Assembly (NCBI GenBank): GCA_009691045.1
Contig: SHWC01000017.1
Coordinates: forward strand, 1 to 34,342
Length of the DNA: 34,342 nucleotides
Direction of reading: 5' to 3'
Source: Alphaproteobacteria bacterium
GTDB taxonomy: Bacteria > Pseudomonadota > Alphaproteobacteria > UBA828
Positions 15,875 to 24,926 of the stretch are shown one piece after another (the first letter of the stretch is position 1; every line of letters begins with the position of its first letter). The position numbers and the translations under genes were made by a program. The notes under the pieces are model-generated. The model made no database searches, was not told the origin of the DNA, and saw only the letters and a list, made by a program, of their open reading frames with translations.

Positions 15875-17512
15875 CTATTGGCCCATCAAGCCATCGAGCG
15901 GCGTGCCATTGACAGTCGGCGGGCCTGCCTTCGGTATGTCGATGTCATAGACATACGCCATTTCGACCCCGCTGCCCTCGGGCCTGCCGAGGCCTTTGAG
16001 GAAAATCATGAAGGCGGCCATGTCCTTCATTTCATCGTCAGTGCGGGCCTCGGCATTGGCATAAGCGAGCAATGCATCGATGCCGCGTAGCGTGGCTCTA
16101 ATCTTGCCCGTGCCCATGGTCATCGATTCCGGATCGACATTAAGACGCCCGCTTGCCTTCATGCCGGTGCCTGGCGCGTCGATCGAGAATTCGTTGAGGG
16201 CGAACACCGTGCCGAGCGCGAAGAGTTGCTGTAGGAACAGGTCATCGGCGGGGAAGGGGCCAACCATCGGCGGCTCCTGGGCTTCGGGCGGAGGCGGTTC
16301 CGAGGGATTGTCGGCCGCCATATCCGGGTCCTCGCCACCGGCCGCGGGGGCCATGTCAGCGATTGCTGTCTCGTCCTTTGGTGCCTCGGTACTTTGGAGT
16401 TTGGTGTCGGGCGGCACGTTCTCCGCCGCCGGCTCCTGCGCCACGGGGGGTGACAACATGTTGTCGATCACTTGCTTGAACATCGAACCGAAGAACGCTT
16501 GCACGGGAAATTTTTCGAGCGCGATGTCGAGTTTGGCTTTGGTCGGAGCCAAATTGCTCGGCAAAGTGTTTTTCTCGATCGACAGCGCATCCACGCCAAG
16601 GCCGAAGGAGAAGGTGCCGGATTCCTTCGAGCCGTCGATCGCGCCCCTCAGAAGCGTCTCGCCAAGCACGAAAATCGGTTTTCCGCCGGACGCGGCCGAG
16701 ATTCCCTTGATGCGCAGCGAGCCATCATTGGCGCCCCAATTGATGTTGCGAAGCGCAAGTTTGAGCGCCATGCGCTCGCCTTCGTCCAGCGGCTCGGCCT
16801 TAGGCGCGGATAACGCTTCCATTTTTTCCATAACGCGTTGCCAAGCGGTCCAATCCGACCCTTTGGTTGAACTCTCGATGTCGATGGCGGCGATTTTGAT
16901 GTCTTCCGATTTATCGGCGAGAATTTTTAGGTCCGACACATGCGCTTTGGCTGTGCCGTCCCACAGGCCGCTGGTATTTTTGGTGTAAATCATGTGTGCG
17001 TCGAACGCGCCAAGCGAGGCACCCAATTCCTCGACGCCGTTCTTGCTGCCTTTGACGTGAAGGTTTTGGAGCGTGGCATCGAGTTTGACGAGCGATGCGA
17101 CCTCGCGCGACCAGGTACCCGCCAATTTGTATTTCGCGACGGTGAGTTTCCCTTCAGGTGCGCCATCGGGGCCGGTGATGTCAAAACTCTTGGGCATGGT
17201 GACGTCGAAGTCATAGAGGCCATCATCGTGCGGCAGCACCGCGATCTCGACATCGCCGACATTCAACGTTCCGTCGCTATCGACGACTTTGGCGCCCTTC
17301 AGGGTGACCACGGCGCGGTCGTCGCGCCACGCGGCACTAAGCGGCTCGGCCAACACAATCTTCATTGCCGTCGGGTCCGAGCCTGGCTCGATCGCCTCGG
17401 CGATGGCGCGCTTGATGCGCTCCAATTCAGCACTGTCAGCCGCGAAGGCCGATGGCGCGAGCATGGCAAGCAGACAAAACGAAAGGACGGCCGGTCGCAG
17501 CAAAATGTGCAT
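15875..17512 (-). CDS. Large periplasmic protein, possibly DUF2125
   Basis: A 545-residue protein with a clear N-terminal signal peptide (RPAVLSFCLLAMLAPSAFA) and no further membrane helix, so it is probably periplasmic. The body is repetitive beta-rich sequence of alternating hydrophobic residues. A Pro/Glu/Ala-rich, probably disordered linker lies at about 355-418, separating a C-terminal domain of about 120 residues. The pattern is reminiscent of DUF2125 proteins of alphaproteobacteria or of AsmA-like beta proteins, but I cannot confirm either. It is divergent from the ABC importer operon (219-base gap) and convergent with the YeeE pair. Function unknown. Confidence 0.8.
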   Translation of the reverse strand: MHILLRPAVLSFCLLAMLAPSAFAADSAELERIKRAIAEAIEPGSDPTAMKIVLAEPLSAAWRDDRAVVTLKGAKVVDSDGTLNVGDVEIAVLPHDDGLYDFDVTMPKSFDITGPDGAPEGKLTVAKYKLAGTWSREVASLVKLDATLQNLHVKGSKNGVEELGASLGAFDAHMIYTKNTSGLWDGTAKAHVSDLKILADKSEDIKIAAIDIESSTKGSDWTAWQRVMEKMEALSAPKAEPLDEGERMALKLALRNINWGANDGSLRIKGISAASGGKPIFVLGETLLRGAIDGSKESGTFSFGLGVDALSIEKNTLPSNLAPTKAKLDIALEKFPVQAFFGSMFKQVIDNMLSPPVAQEPAAENVPPDTKLQSTEAPKDETAIADMAPAAGGEDPDMAADNPSEPPPPEAQEPPMVGPFPADDLFLQQLFALGTVFALNEFSIDAPGTGMKASGRLNVDPESMTMGTGKIRATLRGIDALLAYANAEARTDDEMKDMAAFMIFLKGLGRPEGSGVEMAYVYDIDIPKAGPPTVNGTPLDGLMGQ

Positions 17513-17731
17513 GGTGGTCTCGCGGCAAGTGTTGGTGGGATCATCCCAGGCGCGACGGCGAATCGTTCGACCCGACAGGCATTATCGCCGAGCCTTGCTT
17601 AACGGAGAACAAAACTATCGGGCCATTAGGCCCTGGTTCCCACCCCCCGCCTTCGCCATAATCGCTGGGCGTGGCCGGCTGGAGGGCTCGGCCCACGACC
17701 GCCAAAACCAAACAGACAGGGAGTAACGCCG

Positions 17732-18880
17732 ATGAGTTGGACCCCAACGCGCCGCCATTTCATGCAAATGACCGGAGCCGCAAGCGCCGCGCTGGCCGCG
17801 GGCGCGCTGCTGCCGGGACGCGCCCATGCCGCGCGCGACAAGGAGCTGAATATCTTTTGCTGGGAGGGCTACAATTCCGATGTGGTGCTCGACCCCTTCC
17901 GCAAAGAATTTGGCGCGACCGTCAAAGCCGAAACCCAAACCTCCGACCCCGAAGCGGTCAATCGCCTGCGTGCCGGCGAAAGCAAGGTGTGGGATCTGAT
18001 CAATCTCAATAATCCATGGGCCCGTAAATCGTTGTGGCCCGATGGTCTGATCAAGGAGCTCGACCGCGCCCGCTTCGAACCCTATTTCGACAAGATGCTG
18101 CCGGCGTTCAAGCCGCCCTATCGGTGGGCGATGAGCGATGATGGCAAGCATTTGCTCGGCATGTGCCAGCGCTTCGGCCCGTTCTCGTTCGTCGTCAATA
18201 CCGACAAGATCTCGCGCGAAATGGCCGAGGATCAGGGCTTCGATCTGTTCAATGACGATAAGCATGCCGGCAAGTTCGGCATCCTGACGTTCGACGATTG
18301 GAACGTCTATCACATGTGTATCGGCGCGGGCGTCCACCCGTTCCGCCCGCATACCGAGCCGGAGTTCCAAGCCTATGAGAAAGTGGCGCGCAAATGGGTC
18401 AAGAACGCGAAGTTTTTGGGTGGCGATCCGGTGCAGATGAACCTCGCGCTGATCAATGGCGAGATCGATTTTTATTGCACGGGCGGCACCTATACCGCCT
18501 CGCCCGCGCGCTTCGACGGCAAGACCAATATTCGCGGCATCACGCCGAAGAAGGGCCCGATGGACGGCAAGGGCGGCATCGTTTGGATCGAGGTCACCTC
18601 GGTGATCAACAACCCCGATGGTTCGCCGCTCGCCTATGATTTTCTCGAATATGTCCAACGCCCCGATGTGGCGAAGGTGGTGGCGTTCGCCGAGGGCACC
18701 TACAACACCGTGGCGCAGATGGGCAATCCCAAGGTGCTCAGCCAATTCTCCAAGGAGGAGCTCGACGCGGTGCAGTGGGATAGCCTCGAAGAAGAGATCG
18801 CGAATAGCTACGAATACGATATCAATCCCGATTATCCACGCATGATCGAGATTCTAAACGCGGCGAAACGAGAACGTTGA
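17732..18880 (+). CDS. Polyamine-type ABC transporter substrate-binding protein
   Basis: A 382-residue extracellular solute-binding protein of the PotD/PotF type. The N terminus has a twin-arginine-like signal (TRRHFMQMTG then a hydrophobic stretch ending near ALLPGRAHAA), suggesting Tat export to the periplasm. The mature part begins with the family pattern LNIFCWEGYNSDVVLDPFRKE. The last of the sequence (VAFAEGTYNTVAQMGNP) is typical as well. GGGAG nine bases before ATG 17732 supports the start. ATPase and two permease genes follow immediately, so it is the first gene of a complete importer operon. The substrate is probably a polyamine or similar cation, but a different small molecule cannot be excluded. 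Confidence 0.9.
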   Translation: MSWTPTRRHFMQMTGAASAALAAGALLPGRAHAARDKELNIFCWEGYNSDVVLDPFRKEFGATVKAETQTSDPEAVNRLRAGESKVWDLINLNNPWARKSLWPDGLIKELDRARFEPYFDKMLPAFKPPYRWAMSDDGKHLLGMCQRFGPFSFVVNTDKISREMAEDQGFDLFNDDKHAGKFGILTFDDWNVYHMCIGAGVHPFRPHTEPEFQAYEKVARKWVKNAKFLGGDPVQMNLALINGEIDFYCTGGTYTASPARFDGKTNIRGITPKKGPMDGKGGIVWIEVTSVINNPDGSPLAYDFLEYVQRPDVAKVVAFAEGTYNTVAQMGNPKVLSQFSKEELDAVQWDSLEEEIANSYEYDINPDYPRMIEILNAAKRER

Positions 18881-18895
18881 TGGGTGTGGCGCACC

Positions 18896-20002
18896 ATGGG
18901 TGCGCCTGAGGCGCATAGGTCGGGGGCCGGTGGTGCGATACCGCCGGTCCTGCGCCTGGTTGGTCTGACGAAAACCTTTGGCAGCTTTGCCGCGGTCGAC
19001 CAGGTCGACCTCGATATTCGACAGGGCGAGTTCTTCACCATCGTCGGGCCATCCGGCAGCGGCAAGACGACGCTGCTTCGCATGTTGGCCGGGTTAGAGC
19101 GGCCAAGTGCCGGCGACATTTTGCTGCGTGGCGAGCGGGTTAATGACGTGGCGGCCAACCGCCGGCCGACCGCCATGGTGTTTCAGTCGCTCGCCTTGTT
19201 TCAGCACAAGACGGTCGGCCAGAACATTGAGTTCGCGCTGAAAATGCGGCGGGTCGATCCCGCTGCGCGGCGCGAACGCGCCTACCAGCTGATGGATATG
19301 TTGCGGCTCTCGCGCGATTATTACGGCCGGAGCGTCGCGCGCATTTCGGGCGGTGAGCGGCAACGGGTGGCGCTGGCCCGCGCGTTGGCGTCCGATCCTG
19401 AAATCCTCTTTTTCGACGAGCCGCTATCGGCGATCGATTATCGCTTGCGCAAGCAGCTTGAGGTCGAGCTGAAGGACTTGCACCGCGAGACCCGCAAGAC
19501 GTTCGTTTACATCACCCATTCGCTCGAAGAGGCGATGGTGATGAGCGATCGCATCGGCATCATGCGCCAGGGGCGGCTGATTCAGATCGGCACGCCGGAT
19601 GAAATCTATACGCGCCCGCTCAACAAGTTCGTCTCCGAGTTCATGGGCGAGGTCAATATCATCGAGGTCGAGGCGCGCGCCGATGGGTGGCTTGCAGCCA
19701 AAGGCCTTGAGCGGCCGCTCAAAGGCCCCGTGATGCCGAACGGCCTCGTGCACGGGCATTTGGTGGTGCGCCCGGAATCGGTGCGCTTTATCGACAATGG
19801 GGCGGGCGGCGGCGCCGACAATGTGGTCGCCGGCACGCTCTATAACGAATACGCACTCGGCTCGCGCGTGCAATATCACGTCAAGGCGGGCGGGCGCATG
19901 TTTGTGGTCGAGAAATTGCGCGAGCTCAGGCCGGAGGCAACGCTCGGGGCGGCGGTGACGATCGGCTGGGATGCGCGCGATTCGATCCTGGTGCCGGATT
20001 GA
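18896..20002 (+). CDS. Polyamine-type ABC transporter ATP-binding protein
   Basis: A PotA-like ATPase of 368 residues that powers the importer. Walker A GPSGSGKT is at 51-58, the signature ISGGERQ at 150-156, and Walker B ILFFDEP at 170-176; the H-loop His is in YITHSLEE. The C-terminal 100 residues form a TOBE-type domain. The start is uncertain: ATG at 18896 gives a conventional N terminus, while GTG at 18884 is also in frame; neither has a strong ribosome-binding site. The stop overlaps the ATG of the next permease (TGATG), so the genes are coupled. Confidence 0.93.
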   Translation: MGAPEAHRSGAGGAIPPVLRLVGLTKTFGSFAAVDQVDLDIRQGEFFTIVGPSGSGKTTLLRMLAGLERPSAGDILLRGERVNDVAANRRPTAMVFQSLALFQHKTVGQNIEFALKMRRVDPAARRERAYQLMDMLRLSRDYYGRSVARISGGERQRVALARALASDPEILFFDEPLSAIDYRLRKQLEVELKDLHRETRKTFVYITHSLEEAMVMSDRIGIMRQGRLIQIGTPDEIYTRPLNKFVSEFMGEVNIIEVEARADGWLAAKGLERPLKGPVMPNGLVHGHLVVRPESVRFIDNGAGGGADNVVAGTLYNEYALGSRVQYHVKAGGRMFVVEKLRELRPEATLGAAVTIGWDARDSILVPD

Positions 20003-20877
20003 TGTCGGCCCTAGCGCAGCGGCTCGCGGGGTTCCTGCACCAGCCGGGCTTTCAAGCGGCCGTGCCGGTGCTCATCCTGTTGTTGATCGGATTTTTTGGG
20101 CCGCTCGTGCTGGTGGCGGTCTTTAGCTTTATGCCGGCGCGTAGCTTCAAGCTCGATGGCGGGCCGACCTTGGAGAATTACCGCTTCGCCTTCGAGCAAA
20201 GCTATTACCTCTCTTTGTTGCGCTCCTTCGCGTTTGCCGCCGGCACGGTCGCGGTCTTGGCGTTGGTGTGTTACCCGGTCGCGCTCGGCATGGCCAAATT
20301 ATTTGGGCGCTATGCCGGTGTGCTCACTCTCGTCATGGTGTTGCCGCTCTTCGTTTCCGAGAACGTACGGCTGTTCGGGTGGGTGTTGTTTTTGTTGAAG
20401 GGGGGCGGCGTGTTGGCCGGCGCGGCCAAGGCGGTGTTTGGGATCGAGCTTGCCGACATGCTCTACAGCAATTCGGCCACGCTCATGGGCCTCGCTTATG
20501 TCTATTTGCCGTTCATGCTGTTTCCGATGGTGCTCGGCCTATCGATGGTGTCGCGCGATGTGGTCGAGGCCGCGTCGGATTTGGGCGCGAGCCGATGGCA
20601 GATCATGCGCGAGATCGAGCTACCGCTTGCGCTGCCGGGCCTCTTGATCGGCGGGTTGCTCACTTTCGTTCTGTCGCTCGGCTCACTGACCGAATCAAAG
20701 GTGCTCGGCGGCTCCAAGGTGATCATGATCGCGGCCGATATCGAATCCGCCTTCACCTATGGCCAGAATTGGCCGTTGGGCTCGGCGCTCTCGGTGTTGC
20801 TCCTGGTGCTTGCGGGGGGGCTGGTTCTGGTCGTCCTGAGCAAGCTTAACCTCGATGCCATTTTGAAACGGCGCTGA
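20002..20877 (+). CDS. Polyamine-type ABC transporter permease (PotB-like)
   Basis: A 291-residue inner-membrane permease with about six hydrophobic helices. The EAA loop that contacts the ATPase is visible as EAASDLGASRWQIMREIELP. The start ATG at 20002 overlaps the stop of the ATPase gene. It is the larger first permease of the pair, in the PotB/PotH position of polyamine importers. The next permease starts three bases after its stop codon. Confidence 0.92.
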   Translation: MSALAQRLAGFLHQPGFQAAVPVLILLLIGFFGPLVLVAVFSFMPARSFKLDGGPTLENYRFAFEQSYYLSLLRSFAFAAGTVAVLALVCYPVALGMAKLFGRYAGVLTLVMVLPLFVSENVRLFGWVLFLLKGGGVLAGAAKAVFGIELADMLYSNSATLMGLAYVYLPFMLFPMVLGLSMVSRDVVEAASDLGASRWQIMREIELPLALPGLLIGGLLTFVLSLGSLTESKVLGGSKVIMIAADIESAFTYGQNWPLGSALSVLLLVLAGGLVLVVLSKLNLDAILKRR

Positions 20878-20879
20878 CG

Positions 20880-21683
20880 GTGGACATCATCGCCAAACCG
20901 TTGGCCCGTCGGCTGATCGCGGTGTGGACCGCGTGCCTGATCGCGTTTCTCTATATTCCAATCGTCTGCGTGTTCCTGGTCTCGTTTCACAAGGGGCGCT
21001 ATTTCAGCTTTCCGTTCGATGATTTTACGTTCGACTGGTATGGCAAGGCGTTTTCCTCGCTACAAACGCAGGAATTGTTCCTGATCTCGCTCAAAGTGGC
21101 GGGCGTCGTGACCGCGATTTCAGTGGTGTTGGCGCTATTCGGCGGGCTTGCCTTTGCGCGGTTCAATTGGCGCGGTCGCACGATCTTTCAGCACCTGCTG
21201 CTCTTGCCGATCTTTTTTCCGCAGGCCGTGCTCGGTCTGGCACTTCTAATCTGGCTGACCTATCTCGGCGTGCTGCCGTCATGGCAGACGGCGGTCTTCG
21301 CGCATTTGGTTTGGATCGCGCCGATCGCGACGCTGGTCGTTTCGATCCAGGTCTATGGCTATGACGCGGCGCAAGAGGAGGCGGCCTATGACCTCGGCGC
21401 GACGCGGCTTCAGGTGTTGCGCGAGATCACGCTGCCGGCGCTCTCGCCTGGGCTGGTGTCGGGCGGGTTGTTCGCGTTTCTCTTGTCGTGGGGCAATTTT
21501 CCGCTGTCGTTTTTTACCACGGGCGCCGATAGCACGGTGCCTGAATGGCTCTATACGCGCATGGTTGCCGGCTACACGCCCATGGTGCCAACCATGGGCG
21601 CGCTGATTGTCGTCGGCGCAGCGGCGGTGTTGGTCGCGGGCTATATTTTCATCGTGTGGCGACGCCGACCGATTGGCGGCTGA
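20880..21683 (+). CDS. Polyamine-type ABC transporter permease (PotC-like)
   Basis: A 267-residue inner-membrane permease with about six helices and the EAA loop QEEAAYDLGATRLQVLREITLP. The N-terminal segment FLYIPIVCVFLVSF and the FDWYGKAF stretch match the PotC/PotI type. The start is GTG at 20880, just after the upstream TGA, with no obvious ribosome-binding site, so it probably depends on translational coupling. It is the last gene of the operon and converges with the DUF2062 gene 13 bases away. Confidence 0.92.
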   Translation: MDIIAKPLARRLIAVWTACLIAFLYIPIVCVFLVSFHKGRYFSFPFDDFTFDWYGKAFSSLQTQELFLISLKVAGVVTAISVVLALFGGLAFARFNWRGRTIFQHLLLLPIFFPQAVLGLALLIWLTYLGVLPSWQTAVFAHLVWIAPIATLVVSIQVYGYDAAQEEAAYDLGATRLQVLREITLPALSPGLVSGGLFAFLLSWGNFPLSFFTTGADSTVPEWLYTRMVAGYTPMVPTMGALIVVGAAAVLVAGYIFIVWRRRPIGG

Positions 21684-21696
21684 AAGGGGATCGCGC

Positions 21697-22350
21697 TCAA
21701 ACCCGGGTTGAAGGAAGGGGGCCGGCGCTTCGCGGCGTTATGCCGCGTTCTTTCAGCTTGGCCAGGCGGCGGTCCCGATAGCGGCGCGCGATTCTGAGCG
21801 CCAGCCAATAACCGGCCCAACCGAACAGCACCATATAGGGCACGCTGCCGACCAGGATTGAGACGCCGAGTTCCTTGACCACCACCTCGTAAAACACGGT
21901 CCAGATTTCGGACAGCTGCGCCTCGACGATCGGATTGACCAGCTCGGTAAAGGCGTCATAACCCGAAATTCGGTCCCAATGGCCGAACATGATTTGTCCG
22001 GTCACGTAATAGACGTAGAGCATCGGGATGGTGGTGAAGGCGTTCGAAATCCACGTCCAGGCAATGCCTAGCACCAGGCTGAAATTCAGCCTTGGCGCGG
22101 CGCGCAGCAAAAACCAGGTGGCCAGCACGAACACGATCTGAAGCCCGACAAAAGGCGCCAGGCCCCAGAATAAACCGACTGCAACGCCGCGCGCGGCGAA
22201 GGTCGGCGCGTGATAGCTGCGTCGGATCGGCACGATCAGGCGATAGCGCAACAACCGGCGCACGCGCGTCTGCACCGGCAAGCGTTTGGCCGCCGCATTG
22301 CGCCGGCGGATCGCCCGTTGCTTCTTTTTGGTGGCAGGGTCTTTAACCAT
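21697..22350 (-). CDS. DUF2062 membrane protein
   Basis: A 217-residue inner-membrane protein. A strongly basic N terminus (KKKQRAIRRRNAAAKR) precedes the family segment GVAVGLFWGLAPFVGLQ, and two or more hydrophobic hairpins follow (including WISNAFTTIPMLYVYYVTG). The pattern matches DUF2062, whose function is unknown. The start ATG at 22350 is preceded by AGGAAGG. It is divergent from the cspA leader. Confidence 0.88.
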   Translation of the reverse strand: MVKDPATKKKQRAIRRRNAAAKRLPVQTRVRRLLRYRLIVPIRRSYHAPTFAARGVAVGLFWGLAPFVGLQIVFVLATWFLLRAAPRLNFSLVLGIAWTWISNAFTTIPMLYVYYVTGQIMFGHWDRISGYDAFTELVNPIVEAQLSEIWTVFYEVVVKELGVSILVGSVPYMVLFGWAGYWLALRIARRYRDRRLAKLKERGITPRSAGPLPSTRV

Positions 22351-22704
22351 CGCGCCTTCCTGATCGGGGCCGAATAAGGCCCGCCGAGACTTTTATATAG
22401 TCATGGGCCTCATGCAAAGCCCGCGTACCTGAACGCGGTCCGCCTGGGGCCGGCCGGGACCCTAAGGACGGCCCGCAAGCCTCGGACAAATCACTTGCAT
22501 TCGCAAAATCGGGGAACCATCCTTAGGTCACGAGCTCGCATTCGACACGGCGTATCTCGTCTTGCCGCTCTTGCGTACAGGGCCAATTGGCTTCCTAGGC
22601 GCCCGCGCGTCGGACTCAGGCTACTCCCTCGACGAAGTACAGCTCGATGATCGCTTAGGGCGGTTTGGCCCAAGGCATGTTCCACGATCAGAGGGTAGAC
22701 TGAT
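22351..22704 (+). promoter_or_regulatory. Intergenic region and long leader of the cold-shock gene
   Basis: No gene is seen in these 354 bases. An AT-rich island with the small inverted repeat GACT/AGTC lies near 22388-22402 and may hold promoter elements for either side. A perfect hairpin CCGCGT/ACGCGG lies at 22421-22438. CCTAAGGA (22461-22468) is exactly complementary to TCCTTAGG (22520-22527), a long-range pair with a short extension after one bulge. A long structured leader is typical of cold-shock mRNAs. AGAGGG lies just before the ATG at 22705. Confidence 0.45.
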
Positions 22705-22914
22705 ATGGCGACAGGAACTGTGAAGTGGTTTAACGCGACGAAGGGCTTTGGCTTCATCGCGCCGGACGGCGGTGGCACGGATGTGTTCGTCCATGTCAGT
22801 GCCGTGCAGCGCGCTGGTCTGAGTACGTTGAACGAGGGGCAGAAGGTTTCCTTCGACCTCGCAACAGGGCGGGACGGCCGGGCTTCCGCTGAAAATCTCG
22901 CCATCAAAGGCTAA
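22705..22914 (+). CDS. cspA: Cold-shock domain protein (CspA family)
   Basis: A 69-residue single cold-shock domain that binds single-stranded RNA/DNA. RNP1 is KGFGFI (within [10 protein letters not shown]) and RNP2 is [21 protein letters not shown] is the standard N terminus. Length and motifs are normal for the family. It is monocistronic: a long leader precedes it and a strong rho-independent terminator follows 25 bases after the stop. Whether it is cold-induced cannot be seen directly. Confidence 0.97.
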   Translation: MATGTVKWFNATKGFGFIAPDGGGTDVFVHVSAVQRAGLSTLNEGQKVSFDLATGRDGRASAENLAIKG

Positions 22915-22938
22915 ACCGCTTCCACGGCCAATACGGCC

Positions 22939-22976
22939 GGGCGGCGATCTCGCAAGAAGTCGCCGCCCTTTCTTTT
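22939..22976 (+). terminator. Rho-independent terminator after cspA
   Basis: A perfect 9-bp stem, GGGCGGCGA (22939-22947) with TCGCCGCCC (22960-22968), encloses a 12-base loop and is followed by TTTCTTTT (22969-22976). It terminates cspA transcription. The facing SpmAB gene ends at 22984, just beyond the T-run. Confidence 0.9.
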
Positions 22977-22983
22977 GGCGCTA

Positions 22984-24315
22984 TCACGTGCCGAAGAGCA
23001 GCCAGCATATCAAGACCGCCGCGGCGAGGCCCGCGATATCGGCGATCAAGCCTGCGGCCAAGGCATGGCGGACGCGCCGGATTTGAACCGCGCCGAAATA
23101 GACCGCCAGCACATAAAATGTTGTTTCGGTCGAGCCCTGAATCGTGGAGACCAGATAGCCGGTGTAACTATCCGGGCCGATCGCGGGGTCTTGCAGGACA
23201 GACGCCATATAGCCATAGGCGCCCGAACCCGAGAGCGAACGGAGGATCGCCATGATCAGGCCCTCGGCCGGCAGACCGACCGCCTCGGTCGCGGCGCCGA
23301 TGGGGCCGAAGATCAGGTCAAGCGCGCCGCTCGAGCGGAACATGGCGACCGCGACCAGGATCGCAACCAGATAGGGGATGATGCGGAGTGCGACACGGAA
23401 GCCTTCCGCCGCGCCCTCGACAAAGGCCTCATAGAGCCTGACGCGCTTCGCTAGGCCGAAGCTCATCAGGCCGACCATCAGGCAAGGGATGATCCAGGGC
23501 GCGATGGCCGCGCCGAAAAAAATCATGAGCGGGATCAGGCCGATGACGACGCTGAGTGCCGCCATCGAAACCCAGACCGGGTAGGCGCGAGACGCCTCGG
23601 GCAGCGCGGTACCGCCCACCGAGCTGGCTGATGAGCTATCGGTTGGATCGCCGATCGTCTCATCGAGCGCGACGGCGCTGGAGGTGGTCGGCACGTCGGG
23701 CGCGACCACTTTGAAGCGCTTTTCTAAAAGCTTGACGGCGATGATGGCGATTATGGTTGAGCATAAAGTGGCGAAAAGGGTGGTCGGCACCACGCCCGCC
23801 GGGTCGTTCGAGCCGAGCGCGGCCCGCACCGCCACCACGCCGGTCGGCAGAATCGTGACACTCGAGGTGTTGATCGCGACGAAGAGCGCCATGGCATTGG
23901 TTGCCGTGCCCTTGACCGGGTTCAACCGGTCGAGCTCCTGCATGGCGCGGATGCCGAAGGGCGTCGCGGCATTGCCTAGGCCGAGCACATTGGCCGAAAT
24001 ATTGAGGATCATCGCGCCCATCGCCGGGTGATCGGCCGGCACGTCGGGAAAGAGGCGGATCATCAAGGGGCGCAGCGCCCGCGCGATGATCAGGAGGAGG
24101 CCACCCTTCTCGGCGATCTTCATCAGGCCGAGAAACAGCGCCATGACGCCGACGAGGCCAAGGGCGAGGGTGACCGCGCTGCCGGCCGCCTCGATCATCG
24201 ATTGACCGAGCGCTTCCATGGGCGAGGTCCCGCCCATGTCGCCAAAGCCGCCGAGGTGACGGATCGCCGCGACGATGAAGGCGACGATGACGATGCCGTA
24301 GACGATGCCGCTCAT
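22984..24315 (-). CDS. SpmA-SpmB fusion, nucleoside-recognition (Gate) membrane protein
   Basis: A 443-residue inner-membrane protein that joins two related halves. The N half (about 1-210) has the SpmA pattern GNAATPFGIRAMQELDRLNP and NTSSVTILPTG. After a Ser/Thr/Pro-rich linker (about 215-250) the C half (about 255-443) has the SpmB pattern RSLSGSGAYGYMASVL and STIQGSTETTFYVLAVYFG. In Bacillus these are separate spore maturation genes, but fused and unfused homologues are common in bacteria that do not sporulate, where their role is unknown. It is last in a three-gene minus-strand run behind a secreted hypothetical and a DUF1499 gene. Confidence 0.92.
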   Translation of the reverse strand: MSGIVYGIVIVAFIVAAIRHLGGFGDMGGTSPMEALGQSMIEAAGSAVTLALGLVGVMALFLGLMKIAEKGGLLLIIARALRPLMIRLFPDVPADHPAMGAMILNISANVLGLGNAATPFGIRAMQELDRLNPVKGTATNAMALFVAINTSSVTILPTGVVAVRAALGSNDPAGVVPTTLFATLCSTIIAIIAVKLLEKRFKVVAPDVPTTSSAVALDETIGDPTDSSSASSVGGTALPEASRAYPVWVSMAALSVVIGLIPLMIFFGAAIAPWIIPCLMVGLMSFGLAKRVRLYEAFVEGAAEGFRVALRIIPYLVAILVAVAMFRSSGALDLIFGPIGAATEAVGLPAEGLIMAILRSLSGSGAYGYMASVLQDPAIGPDSYTGYLVSTIQGSTETTFYVLAVYFGAVQIRRVRHALAAGLIADIAGLAAAVLICWLLFGT

Positions 24316-24349
24316 CAGCGCTTAGCCAGGCAAACTGGCGCTTAGGCCC

Positions 24350-24871
24350 TCATACGGCTCGTTTGATTTCGATTTGGTGCGCGTATGACTTTCCGTCGCT
24401 GATGGTGATCTGGGTGAAGCTGAACAATTTGGCGAGGTCAAAGAAGGTGAAAAAATCGTCGACGCCGAATTCCTGAAACAGCGGCGAGCCGCGCGCGATG
24501 CTGGTCAGCATGGCGAGCGTTGCGCGGGCGCGGAACAAAGTGCTCAAGCCGCCATAGTCATTGAGGCCAACAATGATCATCTTCTCGGCCTGGTCGCCTT
24601 TGGCGAAGATGACGTAATCGGGGGCGATCGGTCTAGCGAGCAATTGCTGCGTGACGTTGATGATGAATTGGATGCGGAGTTCTCGGCTGGCCTCGGTCAG
24701 TGTGGCCGCGCGGGCGGTAAAGCTCTCTGCGCTGCTGACCGTCGGGTAATAATAGCCGGCGTGCCGATCGGCGGCGGTCGTCGGCGCGCTAGAGGCCGCC
24801 ACAGAAATCATCAAGGTCAGTGCGCCGGTGGCGATGGCCGCCATCACCCGCCGCGATTGAAACCAAATCAT
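24350..24871 (-). CDS. Hypothetical secreted protein
   Basis: I do not recognise this 173-residue protein. It has a Sec-type signal peptide (VMAAIATGALTLMISVAASS, cleavage probably near A-S-S-A) and no other membrane helix, so it is probably periplasmic. The mature domain begins DRHAGYYYPTVSSAESF, and the C-terminal part has the aromatic segment VDDFFTFFDLAKLFSFTQIT. The start ATG at 24871 is supported by AGGGGA at six-base spacing. It lies 34 bases upstream of the SpmAB fusion and 55 bases downstream of a DUF1499 gene, all on the minus strand, so it may belong to one operon. Confidence 0.8.
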   Translation of the reverse strand: MIWFQSRRVMAAIATGALTLMISVAASSAPTTAADRHAGYYYPTVSSAESFTARAATLTEASRELRIQFIINVTQQLLARPIAPDYVIFAKGDQAEKMIIVGLNDYGGLSTLFRARATLAMLTSIARGSPLFQEFGVDDFFTFFDLAKLFSFTQITISDGKSYAHQIEIKRAV

Positions 24872-24926
24872 GCGATTCCCCTATGCTCATGAACGCATGG
24901 GATTTTGCGCGCCCCGCGCGCGCCTG

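Noticed and set aside
16080-16988. A 302-codon frame antisense to the periplasmic protein
   Set aside because: Low-complexity Ser/Pro-rich translation, wholly within a gene with a clear signal peptide on the other strand.
17620-17633. Small palindrome GGGCC-ATTA-GGCCC between the periplasmic protein and the ABC operon
   Set aside because: Only five base pairs, no T-run and no second copy nearby; not enough to call an operator or terminator.
17615-18745. A 376-codon open frame antisense to the ABC substrate-binding gene
   Set aside because: The sense gene has signal peptide, family motifs and ribosome-binding site; the antisense frame has none of these.
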